From Nemertoderma westbladi (taxonomy: Eukaryota > Xenacoelomorpha > Nemertodermatida > Nemertodermatidae), in assembly GCA_032718475.1 (NCBI GenBank), contig JAUCBJ010007074.1:1-37092 (forward strand): DNA of 37,092 nt, read 5' to 3'. A program made the position numbers and the translations under genes. The notes below the pieces were generated by a model. It saw nothing but the letters and a program-made list of their open reading frames with translations. It did no database searches and was not told where the DNA came from. This document shows positions 1-10,080 of the stretch, in pieces; the stretch's first letter is position 1, and each line of letters opens with the position of its first letter.

Positions 1-2
1 TC

Positions 3-1010
3 CTTATGATGTATCTTACCGCAGATCGTCCACTGCCTGTTGTCCCGGACAGTTTTGAACAAATGGAAGAGTATTGCAAAACTGGTGAACGATCACCCGC
101 GTTTCCTCTGCAGGACGTACGTCTTTGGTATTATTGTGACTCATGTCCTAGACCTAACCAGCAAACGGAAAGACATAAACATCCGCGGAGACGTTGTGCT
201 AAACACAGTTTTACGCGTTATACTTACGGGAGTTTCGAGCGAAACCTGTTCGACGTATCACCTACGATCGCCCGTCTAAAACGATCGCTAAATAAACCCA
301 TGATCAGAGTTCCGGAATACTCGGTCAGACCTCCCCATTTTCCCGTGAGACCTCAAACTCTTGATCCTAACAGTATCACTGATCCTCCCGAGTTATACTC
401 ACTGTTCAAGGATTTGGTGTTACCCGAGCAGTTAATCGGTGGTGTTCCTGAGGTAGGTTCGTTGGATATTCGACCATCCTATTTGACCGGATTGGGACGC
501 GGACATCTAACATCGCCATTTAATCCTTACAACCGGCCAGGATTAACTCCGATACAGCCTGCCACGGAAGTCGAGGAGAGTGTCATCAGAAACGCTCTAG
601 ACGCCATCCGACAGAAAATCGGAAAGGGAACCCAGGATTTTCTAGAGAAACGTAAATTACAGCAGCAGGTCCAATCGGTGAAAGAGCTAGCCTTGCCGCA
701 GTTTGATAGAGAAATCCAAAACCTCGAAGAGGACATCGAGCTTGGACGTACGTATTCTCTACAGGAGTTTCTGGAAGAACGCTTGCAGAAACAGGCGGAA
801 GAGAATCAAATGGAGGAGAGGCATACGGAAATGGATGAGAGAGAAGAAGCCGCTTTAGCCCAACCCGAAACTCAGATACTCATAACCGATCTCTACTCTA
901 AAACCGTCCGTCATCCCTCGATGGTTCCGCATTTCGGAGACAAACTTTTCGCAAAGATACAACCGTACTATACGCGCCCATCCATTAATCCTTGGGACCA
1001 AACTCGCTAA
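3..1010 (+). CDS. Unrecognised ORF, 5'-partial, with coiled coil (upstream half of a broken zinc-knuckle protein)
   Basis: The frame is open from the window edge, so the true start may lie outside; the first Met codons are at 6 and 9. The predicted 334 residues are rich in Pro and Arg at the N-terminus, with a Cys/His patch near residues 42-66 (CDSCPRP, then RRRCAKH). A long charged segment at about 195-280 (Gln/Glu/Lys/Arg rich) looks like a coiled coil. No catalytic motif is visible. The frame stops at 1008-1010, but the +1 frame is already open from 886 and continues into the zinc-knuckle ORF downstream. The composition reads smoothly across if the frame changes near 996-1003, so I infer these were one protein of nearly 800 residues, broken by one base or using a +1 shift. 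A gag-like retroelement protein is possible. I do not recognise the family. Confidence 0.55.
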   Translation, partial: LMMYLTADRPLPVVPDSFEQMEEYCKTGERSPAFPLQDVRLWYYCDSCPRPNQQTERHKHPRRRCAKHSFTRYTYGSFERNLFDVSPTIARLKRSLNKPMIRVPEYSVRPPHFPVRPQTLDPNSITDPPELYSLFKDLVLPEQLIGGVPEVGSLDIRPSYLTGLGRGHLTSPFNPYNRPGLTPIQPATEVEESVIRNALDAIRQKIGKGTQDFLEKRKLQQQVQSVKELALPQFDREIQNLEEDIELGRTYSLQEFLEERLQKQAEENQMEERHTEMDEREEAALAQPETQILITDLYSKTVRHPSMVPHFGDKLFAKIQPYYTRPSINPWDQTR

Positions 1011-2385
1011 GCTAGATGAACATAATAAATTCATCCGCTTTGAATGTTTCCGACGGTTTTTAACCCCGTTTCGCAACGTGGATAGCCAATTCAAAGACCG
1101 CGCTTTGACCAAGCTCAGCTTAAGAGACTCGGCTGCGGAGAAGTTAGATAGCGCTGGATTCGCTATTTTCAGAGACATTTGTGTAATAAACCTGCACTCC
1201 TCGGTTATCCAAAGACCTCGGATCCCCACCGGTTATTCTGTCGTGGAAATTCAGACGGTAGGTCCACTTGAGGAGACAGCCACACCTACCTCAACTATAC
1301 AAGGGGAAGACGAACCCATATGTTTAGAATCCGAAGAGATTCAGCCCCCCACGTCTCGGAGTAGCGATAGCGATTACATATTGGAATGGTATCAAGGTCC
1401 CCAGTGTCTTACTGCGTATGATTATCGCCATGCCAATTATGTTTCTAGACAACGTTGTCGGCTGTGCGCATCGAGAGACCATATTACGTCTATGGACACC
1501 AACGATCTCTGTTCCTATTTCCACGAACAACCGTCGATGGAAATCTATTGTGCATATTGTCGGCTTAATAATTTGCACATTTTTGCTGTCTGCCCCCAAT
1601 TTATGACTCAATGCCATCATTGTCAATTAAAAGGACACGCCAGCTTTGATTGTCCCTTTAACCATGATTTAGAGAGCGTAGATGAAATGATTGTACTACG
1701 TTATATCAGAGCTTGGGAAGCGAACGCTGATTTACATTGTGATTCACGCCATCGCTATTATCCTGGACGCGCCTACGAAGGAGTTTATGCGTTCCATCCA
1801 TATTTGTTTGCCTCCGTCGAGCAGAAATCGCGCCTATCAAGTTATGAACTATTGAAGCGCGTTGGAGAATGTATTTCAACCAAATATGTACGCAAATTCC
1901 TCAGGAGCATTAATCCGAGTGACATCAATTCGTATAACTTAATAAACTTTATCCGTCAAGATCCGGCCTATGGAGACTTATTTGTCAACTCACACCCTGA
2001 GTTACAGGAAGTATATCGACGGCCTTACGAGTACAGAGCCCGCGAACGCGAGTTGGAAAGAACCATTAAACCAAGGAAGTTTCTAACTGCCTATGGTCCA
2101 CCCACGGCCCTCGTTCAGACCACTCGTAAAGGACCCGTAAGAGCGGCTGTCTTGAAACGAGCTCTCAAAGCCGTTAGACCCCTCTCCCCGGACGTTGATG
2201 TCAATCAACCCGGTACTTCGACCGGCGGATATACCGATCGCAATCCCATACCTTCTGATGCAATCATATTGCACCCTTCACCCAGGAGTTATAGCCCTCC
2301 TCGTAAAGTGGCTCGCCCCAAAGAGAAAAGGACTCTTGCTAGCTTTAAAAAACTGCGTAAACGCCGTCCGCGCAAGAAAGACTAA
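886..2385 (+). CDS. Zinc-knuckle protein ORF, family not recognised (downstream half)
   Basis: This frame opens after a stop at 883-885 and overlaps the previous ORF by about 125 bases. There is no ATG near its beginning; the first plausible non-shifted start would be GTG at 1078, so translation probably depended on the upstream frame. Cysteine motifs lie in the middle: CRLC followed by His, then CAYC with spacing C-X2-C-X5-H-X4-C near 1549-1593, then a textbook CCHC knuckle, C-X2-C-X4-H-X4-C, near 1612-1653. Such knuckles bind single-stranded nucleic acid in Gag and related proteins. The C-terminal 30 residues are strongly basic (KKLRKRRPRKKD), consistent with nucleic-acid binding or nuclear entry. 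No protease, RT or integrase motif follows before the AT-rich DNA at 2386. It may be a retroelement ORF1/gag, a domesticated derivative, or a host gene; I cannot decide. Confidence 0.55.
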   Translation, partial: PISTLKPSVIPRWFRISETNFSQRYNRTIRAHPLILGTKLAKLDEHNKFIRFECFRRFLTPFRNVDSQFKDRALTKLSLRDSAAEKLDSAGFAIFRDICVINLHSSVIQRPRIPTGYSVVEIQTVGPLEETATPTSTIQGEDEPICLESEEIQPPTSRSSDSDYILEWYQGPQCLTAYDYRHANYVSRQRCRLCASRDHITSMDTNDLCSYFHEQPSMEIYCAYCRLNNLHIFAVCPQFMTQCHHCQLKGHASFDCPFNHDLESVDEMIVLRYIRAWEANADLHCDSRHRYYPGRAYEGVYAFHPYLFASVEQKSRLSSYELLKRVGECISTKYVRKFLRSINPSDINSYNLINFIRQDPAYGDLFVNSHPELQEVYRRPYEYRARERELERTIKPRKFLTAYGPPTALVQTTRKGPVRAAVLKRALKAVRPLSPDVDVNQPGTSTGGYTDRNPIPSDAIILHPSPRSYSPPRKVARPKEKRTLASFKKLRKRRPRKKD

Positions 2386-3599
2386 CTGTTTAGAGTATTT
2401 TTATATTTTAGAAACTGTGATTTTGTATATTTTATAGACTTAAATCCCATTTTCTGGGAGCGGTGTAAAAGCTTTTGTGGGATAACTGATACGTTTGCCT
2501 TTGCTGGCCAGTTCCCCCCCGGTCGCTAAAATACTCTCAAAGGGATTTATAACTAAAATAGTGCAAGCTACCAGCTTATTGGCTGATGTGCTGTACGGAG
2601 ATATCTGGGCTCAGTTTAATCGGCCAACTAGCTTAGAGAGGTTGCCTTAGCCTTGCTGTTCGTGTCAGCCAATAGAATTTGCGTAGGCGTTGATTTCGAC
2701 CTATCCCAGCGCTACTGAACTGAATTTCCTATCTTTATGCTCATCCTCTGTGTTGAACGGGGCTTCGTGGAATAAGAGTTTTTGGTATACTCGTATAGTA
2801 GTAGTAGTCATATGATTTTATATGATTCTGTTGTTGTGTTCCCATTTTCGCCATAACACCGGCTTTTTGGGAAGAACTCTAGTAAAACTGCTTAAATTAT
2901 CGAAAGTATAAACTGTTACCTCAACCTAATCTCACTGATTAACATACTCACTTAATTTAATTGCATTAATCATATTGTTTGTACTGTTATTTTACCGTCA
3001 GTTATTAATTGTACCTATTTGTTGATGGAAATATTGCTCTTTGGATAATACGGATAAATCACCCAAATTCCCAATTTTCTTGATACACTACAGGTTAGAG
3101 AGACCGGCTATACATAACAATTGCGATTTATATTAATGTGGTGTGTATTGAATCCAATGTTATTTAGCAGACCCTACGTGAGTCAATTGCTGCTCTCTTT
3201 ATGTGTGATCAAATATACTGACTGTCGGCAGAATAGTGTGTATGATTGTGATTGGTAACAAAGTATTTCCTAAAGAATACGCTTTATACTTCAATCATAA
3301 GCAGTATCGTTGCGTTTTAGTATAAGTCTTAGTTCTGTTTAAATAGATAAAGCGCCACGTCCTAAAGGAACTGTTAATATTTCCCGAAAGCCAATAATAT
3401 CTGTCAGGAATTAATTATTAACGATCTATCGAATAATACAGTAGGTATACACTGCAACCTTACACTGCAATAATAAAATTTAAGCATCCGAATTCAGTCT
3501 CCCGGGTGTAGATCCATCGGGTGAATGATCGCGCATGGGCTGACTTCGGCTAGTGTTTTGCGTATTAGCATAAAATATTGTCGTATGCTAAAGTGGTTT
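2386..3599. other. AT-rich stretch without recognised features
   Basis: Stop codons are frequent on both strands and I see no exon, RNA gene or element boundary here. The sequence changes from the coding-like composition of the ORFs at its left edge to the LINE at its right. Confidence 0.5.
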
Positions 3600-5930
3600 T
3601 AATTAACAAAAAGACATATAAATTTTGGCAGGTTAAACTGCTAAAGGTCTTCAAAAGCGCGAACATGTCTACTATGATGGGATAGATGAGCATTATACAC
3701 TCAGGTATTTTAAAGACCTCAGGGGGAACACCATCTACTCCACTGGCACGATTGGTCTTAATGCTCTTTGCAGCAGCCTTCACTTCTGCAAAGGAGATAT
3801 CGCCAATGGGAATATCTGGGAGTACAGACTCAGACACTTTTACTTCTATAAAGTTATCAGGCAATACCCTGTCATTATTGAGGAGCTTTTCAAAGTGGGC
3901 TTTCCTACCATTGAGGCGATCGGCTGGTGATTCAGCCTTAACCTTGGTGGTTGGTTGGCTTTTCCACCCAGTAAGCAGATTGATCGATTTCCATGCCTAG
4001 GATGATTGCCTGCTGTCGTCAGCATCATTGATGGCATCAACCTGTTGGTTTTTTAGCTCCTGTAGATTAGCAGAGTACTGCCTGTTCAGGGACCTAGATG
4101 CAGCCTTAACTGCATTCTTGGCCGCTGTAGTCTGTTTGAGTCGGGACTCTTTCTGCGCCTTATGAAGGTCATTTTGGCACTTCTAAATTTTGTTGTCAGT
4201 CCAGGGGGCCCTTTTCCTGTTTCGAGGGTATACAGGAACTGTTTCTGCAGCTGCTAACTTAACTGCTTCTGTAAAGGCAGTATAGCCCTCACAGTGATCT
4301 GCCGCCTCAGAGGCAAGAGCCTCATACCTGTTGCTCAGCTGTAGTGTGAAGCTGGATCTCACACTTGGCTGTTGCAACAGAGAGGACCAGTCATGCCGCG
4401 GCAAGGCAGATTTGTTGTTCTGCTAGCACGCAGACTAAGTCTTACCTTGGCCACAATAAGGCGGTGATCACTGGAGAAGGGTCGAAGTGTAAATGCATTA
4501 CAGTCTTGTAAAGAGCTCCTGTATTTCCTACGAAACAGAATATGGTCTATCTGGGACTTGTGACCACTGGGTCCACTATGAGTCCATAGCTTTCCAGTTC
4601 GCTTCTTGATCTGGGTTCCAGCCGAAAACAATCCATTTCCAGAGATAAAATCCTGAAGATGGACAGAATTTCGGTTAACACTATTGCTATAGACCCAGGG
4701 CGATGTAGGTGATTGATGCAGACTTGCATTAAAGTCTCCCAGGAATGTTAAGAATGCATGCTGATCCACTCCATCAGTAGCTGCTTGTAGATTGTGGTAG
4801 AAATTTTCCACCTCCTCTACAGGGGTAACACTAGTTGGAGAGTAGCACACAATCAGAACCACCTTAGGAAACTTCTTAGCCAGTCTTCCAGAACATGAGA
4901 AGTGGCAACGGATGATGCGGTTAGAGATTTGGTCTATTTTGTCCAATGCTGCATGTGCAGTTGGATTCATCAATAGACCAATTCCACCATTGCCACTATC
5001 ATCTGCTGATGCGAGGGCGAGTAATGCTTAATGTCCTTAATCAGAACCTCATCAGTCTGTCCAGTCTGCATTCGGTGCTCTTGAACACCCACTGCGCTAA
5101 GAGAAAGCTTATCTGCCAAGGCAGTCAGCTCACCTTGTCGCATTGGGGACCCGAGTGTTAGGGTGTTTACTGAGGCTAGTCTTGTGACTTGCCTCAGATT
5201 CACCAATGGCTTTGTTGGTCGGGGTGGAACATGAGAGTAGCCTCCAACTCCAGAATCCCTCTCCCCATCACAATCTGGCCTTCCTGGTGACCCAGGGTTT
5301 GGGCCAGAAAGGTCATCAGGAAAGGGACTCAAATAATTGTTGGCTGCTCTCTCTCCAGTAGGGGGTGAGACAGGCAGCCGGTCAGGAGTTAACTGACGCC
5401 TGTGAGGCCGATTGTGTCCGGTAATTCCACTGGCCTCTAGTGGCCGGACCTCCGCATTGCTAATGTAATCCATAGTGGGGGTTGGGGGGTGCTTTTTTGC
5501 CGAGTCAGCTCCCGGGGCAAATACCACACCCTGGTTTGCTATTCCACAGGGTGGGTGTCGCAATGGAGTCAGATATGAGGCCCATCACCCATATCTACTC
5601 TGTCGCACATGACCCACCATTGGCTGTTGCAGCTCATCTGCTGGGTCATGCCCTGTACCCTTGCTGCCAGGTGCAGGTCGCAGTGAAGTGCTCTCAGAGT
5701 GGACATGAGAACACTCTACTCCTGACCAGCCATTGGTAGATCACCATCTGCCTGGTCAGGCCATATACCCCTGCAGCCAAGTATATGGGTCCTTAATCCA
5801 GGACCAAGGGCGTCCTTATCCCAGAACGAAGGGGGTCCTAGTTACAGGACCAGATTTGCCCTAGTAAGAGGGTCTGTGCAGCTACAGGTGGCACCTCCTT
5901 TATGCTGCATGGAGGTGGCAAGTTTTCTTG
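3600..5930 (-). mobile_element. Non-LTR retrotransposon (RTE/CR1-like LINE), 5' part only
   Basis: Read on the minus strand this gives, in order, a 5'UTR (about 5930-5564), an N-terminal region, an APE-type endonuclease, a linker and the first part of a reverse transcriptase. It is unusual because the 5' half survives and the 3' half is missing; target-primed LINEs are normally 5'-truncated, so a later deletion or replacement must have removed the 3' end near 3600. The 5'UTR has a diverged second copy at 9113-9146 plus 22992-23330, showing a family with several copies in this locus. Confidence 0.85.
3620..5563 (-). pseudogene. LINE ORF relic: APE endonuclease plus N-terminal RT
   Basis: The minus-strand reading starts near 5563 with a Pro-rich leader. 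The endonuclease follows: its N-terminal strand (ASVNTLTLGSP, then VGVQEHRM) lies around 5180-5060, GDFNA near 4740, SQIDHILFRRK near 4530-4560 and SSDHRLIVAKV near 4440-4480, which together are the APE signature of LINE endonucleases. A linker with an Ala-rich AAAETVP segment and PWTDNK follows (about 4190-4280). The start of the RT is at 3720-3790, where NRASGVDGVPPEVFK matches the RT motif that precedes the palm. The reading changes frame near 4970, again between 4360 and 4400, and near 3850-3990, so it is a pseudogene. The palm motifs with the catalytic Asp residues are absent because the copy ends first. Confidence 0.85.
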
Positions 5931-6243
5931 ATCAATGACCTAGAATACCTGACCTGACCAAGAATAACACAACTGATGCACTAATCTAACAATCTGAGAT
6001 AATATATGGCTAATACATTGAATATTGCTTCACCTTCTTACTCTACTTTGGCCTTCTACCCAATGGATGCTCTGCTGTTCCCTATCACGTGCTTCCCTCC
6101 CTTCTGTTGGCTAATATACTACTTGTCACCTTGGCACTCTCTGGGAGTGTTTCCCCCCCGCTGCTAGCCTCTGCTAGCTGTGTTCCCTCCGAGGTGGTTT
6201 GACCTCTAACATTCCTTTCTATGTGGCTTCGGGGCTTGTGTTG
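5931..6243. other. Stretch between LINE and poly-C tract, no gene seen
   Basis: Moderately pyrimidine-rich on the plus strand. It may be further 5'UTR of the minus-strand LINE, because composition changes only at the poly-C tract, but I can show no homology within the window beyond about 5830. Confidence 0.35.
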
Positions 6244-6267
6244 CCCCCCCCCCCCCCCCCCCCCCCC
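6244..6267. repeat. Poly-C tract of 24 bases
   Basis: An uninterrupted run of 24 C. It immediately precedes a hairpin. Long C/G runs are prone to slippage and to assembly error, so the length is uncertain. Confidence 0.95.
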
Positions 6268-6268
6268 A

Positions 6269-6318
6269 ATGTTGGTTATGATACGAGATTGATATTGGTA
6301 ATCTCGTATCCCCAACAT
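6269..6318. repeat. Inverted repeat (hairpin)
   Basis: ATGTTGG at 6269-6275 pairs with CCAACAT at 6312-6318, and ATACGAGATT at 6281-6290 pairs with AATCTCGTAT at 6300-6309, leaving a 9-base loop. The two stems share one axis, interrupted by short internal loops. It may be the end of a small palindromic element. Function unknown. Confidence 0.7.
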
Positions 6319-6805
6319 ATTGCTAAAATGCCACTAGTCCCATTTTCTGGTGGGTAATGAAGTGGAATTGAATCCGCTTACACTTTAGTTTTAAAACTAA
6401 GCGCCAATAATTATTTTACACGATGTGTCAATAGCTCTAAACACTTTGTTCTAAACCGGCAACCTAACCTTCTAAATGTCAACCAGCATGCAGTAAACAT
6501 GTATGATTGAATAATTTTGACGAGGGTGGGGTAGGTACACTTATAACTTATAATGTTTGATTTGTGACGTCATTCATTATCAAAATATAATACCGATGTA
6601 CTACCCATCAAGGGAATGGATAGATACAACTAATACCGCAAATATTCAGTTATAACTGTTTTACATATTTTGTGTGTAAAGTAGCACTTTACAGTGTGCT
6701 GATCCGTGTGTTTGTCAAGGAAGCCACGCGGGGCAGAAGACTGCAAGTTAGGCCTACCTTGCAGTCTTACATACAGAATGTATGACGTTTTCTTCCTATA
6801 CTTAC
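6319..6805. other. Likely intron sequence downstream of the CUB exon
   Basis: No coding signal on either strand. It lies on the 3' side of the minus-strand splice donor at 6804-6805, so it is probably the beginning of intron 1. No second CUB exon was found between here and position 1. Confidence 0.4.
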
Positions 6806-7003
6806 CTGTATTATCCATTGACAGACTTTGTAAGAAGGGTAAGAACTTGGATAAAGTTGACTTTGAATATGCCCATCTCTCTGCACTTTTTGTGCGTAGG
6901 CACCCTTTCCACAGGCATTGAAAACGGCCAGAGTTGAGGAGCCGTAACCATGACAACAACATAATCCCGTCAACAATATGAAAGCCAATAACGAGGGCGA
7001 CAT
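6806..7003 (-). CDS. First coding exon of a secreted CUB-domain protein
   Basis: The ATG is at 7003-7001. The first 18 or so residues (MSPSLLAFILLTGLCCCHG) form a classic signal peptide with a hydrophobic core. After a short spacer comes the start of a CUB domain: the first conserved Cys in NACGKGAY, then GHIQSQLYPSSYP, then VCQWIIQ. This matches the family pattern of Cys, Gly-x-Ile-x-Ser, Tyr-Pro-x-x-Tyr-Pro and Cys-x-Trp-x-Ile. The exon ends after 66 codons at ATACAG, followed by GTAAGT, a consensus donor, in phase 0. CUB domains are extracellular beta-sandwich modules of about 110 residues, so roughly half the domain is here and the rest must lie in exons at lower coordinates or outside the window. 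The encoded protein is expected to be extracellular or membrane-anchored; its full architecture cannot be seen. Confidence 0.75.
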
Positions 7004-9112
7004 TCTATTTAGGTAGCTATTAGTTCAGAAGTATAGCCAAACGGTTACCGGGTATAAGCCTAATGGATAAATGTGCCAGGCTGCCAGCCACCGGAATAAA
7101 ACTTGTCATTTTTGGCATTATCAAAATCAAGTGGAAAAGAGTGTTTTCCGTTACGTTTTTTTATCAGTTTATGTCATTTATTTTTATATTATTTTCAGTC
7201 ACTAGTTAGAGACAGTGACTAATTGTGAATAATAATATATAAAGTAAATAATGAAGTTTATTGTAATATAAATGCATTGCATTGCCTACGTTTTGTAGGC
7301 TATATCGCTATAGTATTGAAAATGGCGGGGTAACTGGATTACAAGTTGCGGATGATATACCCATCACTGTTGAAATGAGAGATTTCTGGCTCGACCTAAG
7401 TAATTGGCTGGCGCGATTGAAGAAGTTTATTAGAAGTTTATTAGCTTCTATAGTCGACTGATTGATAGCGAATTTAATGCCTTTATATGCGTAACTGGCG
7501 CAGATCCATGTTTGTTTATTCTTCTGGAGACACATCAGGGGCGGCAGCATACTCCCTGTGGATATTCTTTGGTGGTGGTGGAGGGATAACGTCGACCGAT
7601 TTACATAAGGAAGTGAACTTTTTTGTGTGAGGTATTCCGAATTTTTTTGAGCTATTTTTTGAGCTTTTGTTCTAGCTTTTGTGAGCTTTTTTCAAGCTTT
7701 TTTTGAGCTTGTTTTCAAGCTTGTTATGCCTTTTCTAACTTTCAATTAAAATTAAGATGTAATATGAATGGTCTAGAATTAGCTGATAATTATGATATTC
7801 GCACAGCTTTTTTTGAGCTTTTATTCTAGCTTTTTTTTTAGCTTTTTTTCAAGCATTTTTTGAGCTTTCTACTATATTTTAGGTTTTAGCATTCGAAAAT
7901 TATCAGATTCATCTTGAAGCAATTAATTTCTTGAAATTGTTTTAACTAAAAAAGTTGAAAAAAAGCTCAAAAAAAAGCAGCGCGGAAACGGGCCTATACA
8001 GTAGTAATATGTTGGAATTGACTGAGCAGAGCATACCATTAGTTCTTACTTGCAAAGTTAGTACTTTGTGTAGATAGAAGAACTACAGTCTAGATTAAAC
8101 TACCATAGTTCATGTACTAGGGGCCTACATCTAAGCATACTGCCCCTGGTGCTACTACAGTACTGTAGGCCTATCCTGAAAATACTTGAAGAACAGTTTT
8201 TTATATATTAGTGCTAAATTGGTGCTATTTATGAAATGGTTTGCTTGGTATAATCTGCCTTTTGCGGTGCGAGCATTGTTAATTATTATACTGTATGATG
8301 GCGCCAGAAGAAATAATTTTGTCTCTACGATACACATACATTTATAGTCTAGCTATCTCATGGAACATAAAATCTATAGTCTATATACGTAACGAATGTC
8401 ACATCTCAGGGAATCCTTCAGATTGAAATTGAAGCATACTACCACCGGTTTGACTAGCGTTACATATCCGAAGCCCGACTGTAAGATGTAGTTTATGTAA
8501 TCGATTTTCTATTCTATTCATCACGTCGCTTTATTATTCACTATGGATAGCTAGTAGGCCTACTGTATAAAACGATCCTACTCATAAAATAACGGAAAGT
8601 AGATTCAATTAGGTGGCAGCTGTACCAGTTAATTGATTACCGATACAGTATGTGGATGTGACACGTGTAGGCCTAGTTAGTTAGGTACTGTAGTTGGGCC
8701 TAATGTCCAGGGTATTTTAATGAGAAGAATGAGCAAATTTACTTGTTAGTTTGTTTCTCCCATAGAGTGAGAGAAAGGCAGAAAAATTTGATAAATTCGG
8801 GAATTTATGCGGCTGATGGACTAAATCTGAAACAATTGAAATTAGTTATGGACTACAGTATGAAATGCTTTGGCGATAATCAAAAAGATACAGTGCAATA
8901 CATACAGTAGTATAAGTACTATATCACACAAAACGTTACCCGAAACAGGTGACTTTACACCTGCTGAAATACCCCCAAAAATAAAACTGTAACTTGTTCT
9001 ATTGACTTTCCGGTTTATTGTTTTGGATATAATAACGTGCCACTTTAAACTGCTCATTTCCATTTTAATTTATCATCAATTAATAATTGAACATTGAGAA
9101 GAGATATTAATT
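7004..9112. other. AT-rich non-coding DNA upstream of the CUB exon
   Basis: No convincing exon on either strand. The promoter of the CUB gene should lie just right of 7003 but I see no decisive TATA or initiator. Several TAGGCCTA-like words occur (for example around 8555 and 8670). A T-rich degenerate repeat is listed separately. Confidence 0.45.
7640..7985. repeat. Degenerate GAGCTTTTT-type T-rich repeat
   Basis: The words GAGCTTTTT, CAAGCTTTTTT and TAGCTTTTTT recur with irregular spacing from about 7650 to 7870. The complementary purine version (AAAAAGCTC) appears at 7958-7975, so part of the tract is inverted and could fold back. No gene is involved. Confidence 0.6.
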
Positions 9113-9146
9113 CGCCGAGGGGGGAGCTCTATGGTAACAGCAAATG
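9113..9146 (-). mobile_element. LINE 5'UTR relic, left piece (split by the PLE array)
   Basis: GCCGAG followed by GAGCTC, then AACAGCAAATGT, aligns with the LINE 5'UTR around 5500-5540, and the alignment resumes at 22992. The last 12 bases (9135-9146) are one copy of the target duplication that brackets the whole PLE array. Confidence 0.65.
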
Positions 9147-9602
9147 TAACTGCCATGTGCCTTTTGTACTGTATATACAAATTTAGTTTCAGTTAGATTT
9201 GCCTCGATTTAGCTTTAGTATCAGTTACCTGTTGGTTCTTTGGTTTGGTGTTTGGGCGCGTTTTGTGCCGTTAATACTGCCATGTGCCTTTTGTACTGTA
9301 TATACAAATTTAGTTTCAGTTAGATTTGCCTCGATTTAGCTTTAGTATCAGTTACCTGTTGGTTCTTTGGTTTGGTGTTTGGGCGCGTTTTGTGCCGTTA
9401 ATACTGCCATGTGCCTTTTGTACTGTATATACAAATTTAGTTTCAGTTAGATTTGCCTCGATTTAGCTTTAGTATCAGTTACCTGTTGGTTCTTTGGTTT
9501 GGTGTTTGGGCGCGATTTGTGCCGTTAATACTGCCATGTGCCTTTTGTACTGTATATACAAATTTAGTTTCAGTTAGATTTGCCTCGATTTAGCTTTAGT
9601 CA
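9147..9602 (+). repeat. 127-bp minisatellite, left array (about 3.6 units)
   Basis: The word TGCCATGTGC begins at 9151, 9278, 9405 and 9532, a constant period of 127. The units are nearly identical; the unit boundary word GGGCGCG is followed by T in early copies and by A in the third. Confidence 0.95.
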
Positions 9603-10080
9603 TCAGCCTGTCGTCTGTTGTTATCGCTGCGCCGTAATCTGCCGTCATTTTGTACTGTAACATGTATTTCGTACTGTAGTTGTCATCTCGCATACATAAG
9701 GCTCTCTGTTGTTAATACTGCCCTATGCCATTTGTACTGTAAATAGTATTTCGTACTGTAGTTGTTATCTCGCATACATAAGGCTCTCTGTTGTCAATAC
9801 TGCCCTATGCCATTTGTACTGTAAATGGTAACGCACGGCCCTGCCTGATCACGTCTCGGTGCCAGACTGATTGATTTGTTTCTATGACTAAGAGTTCAGT
9901 TGTTTATTTATGTTGTCAGCTCTACGGACCGGTGCTGCACGCTTCTTATAACCACATAGCAACCGTACTGCCGTAGGCGGAGTGTTGTTATTTGTACTGT
10001 ACATATACATCGGTTTTATACATCGACTGGTAGTCTATTTCAGTATTTGTTAGTGTTTTCTGTTTGGCCTAACTGTAGTG

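Noticed and set aside
6630-6962. 110-residue minus frame overlapping the CUB exon
   Set aside because: It runs through the splice donor and lacks the signal peptide and CUB pattern that the other frame shows.
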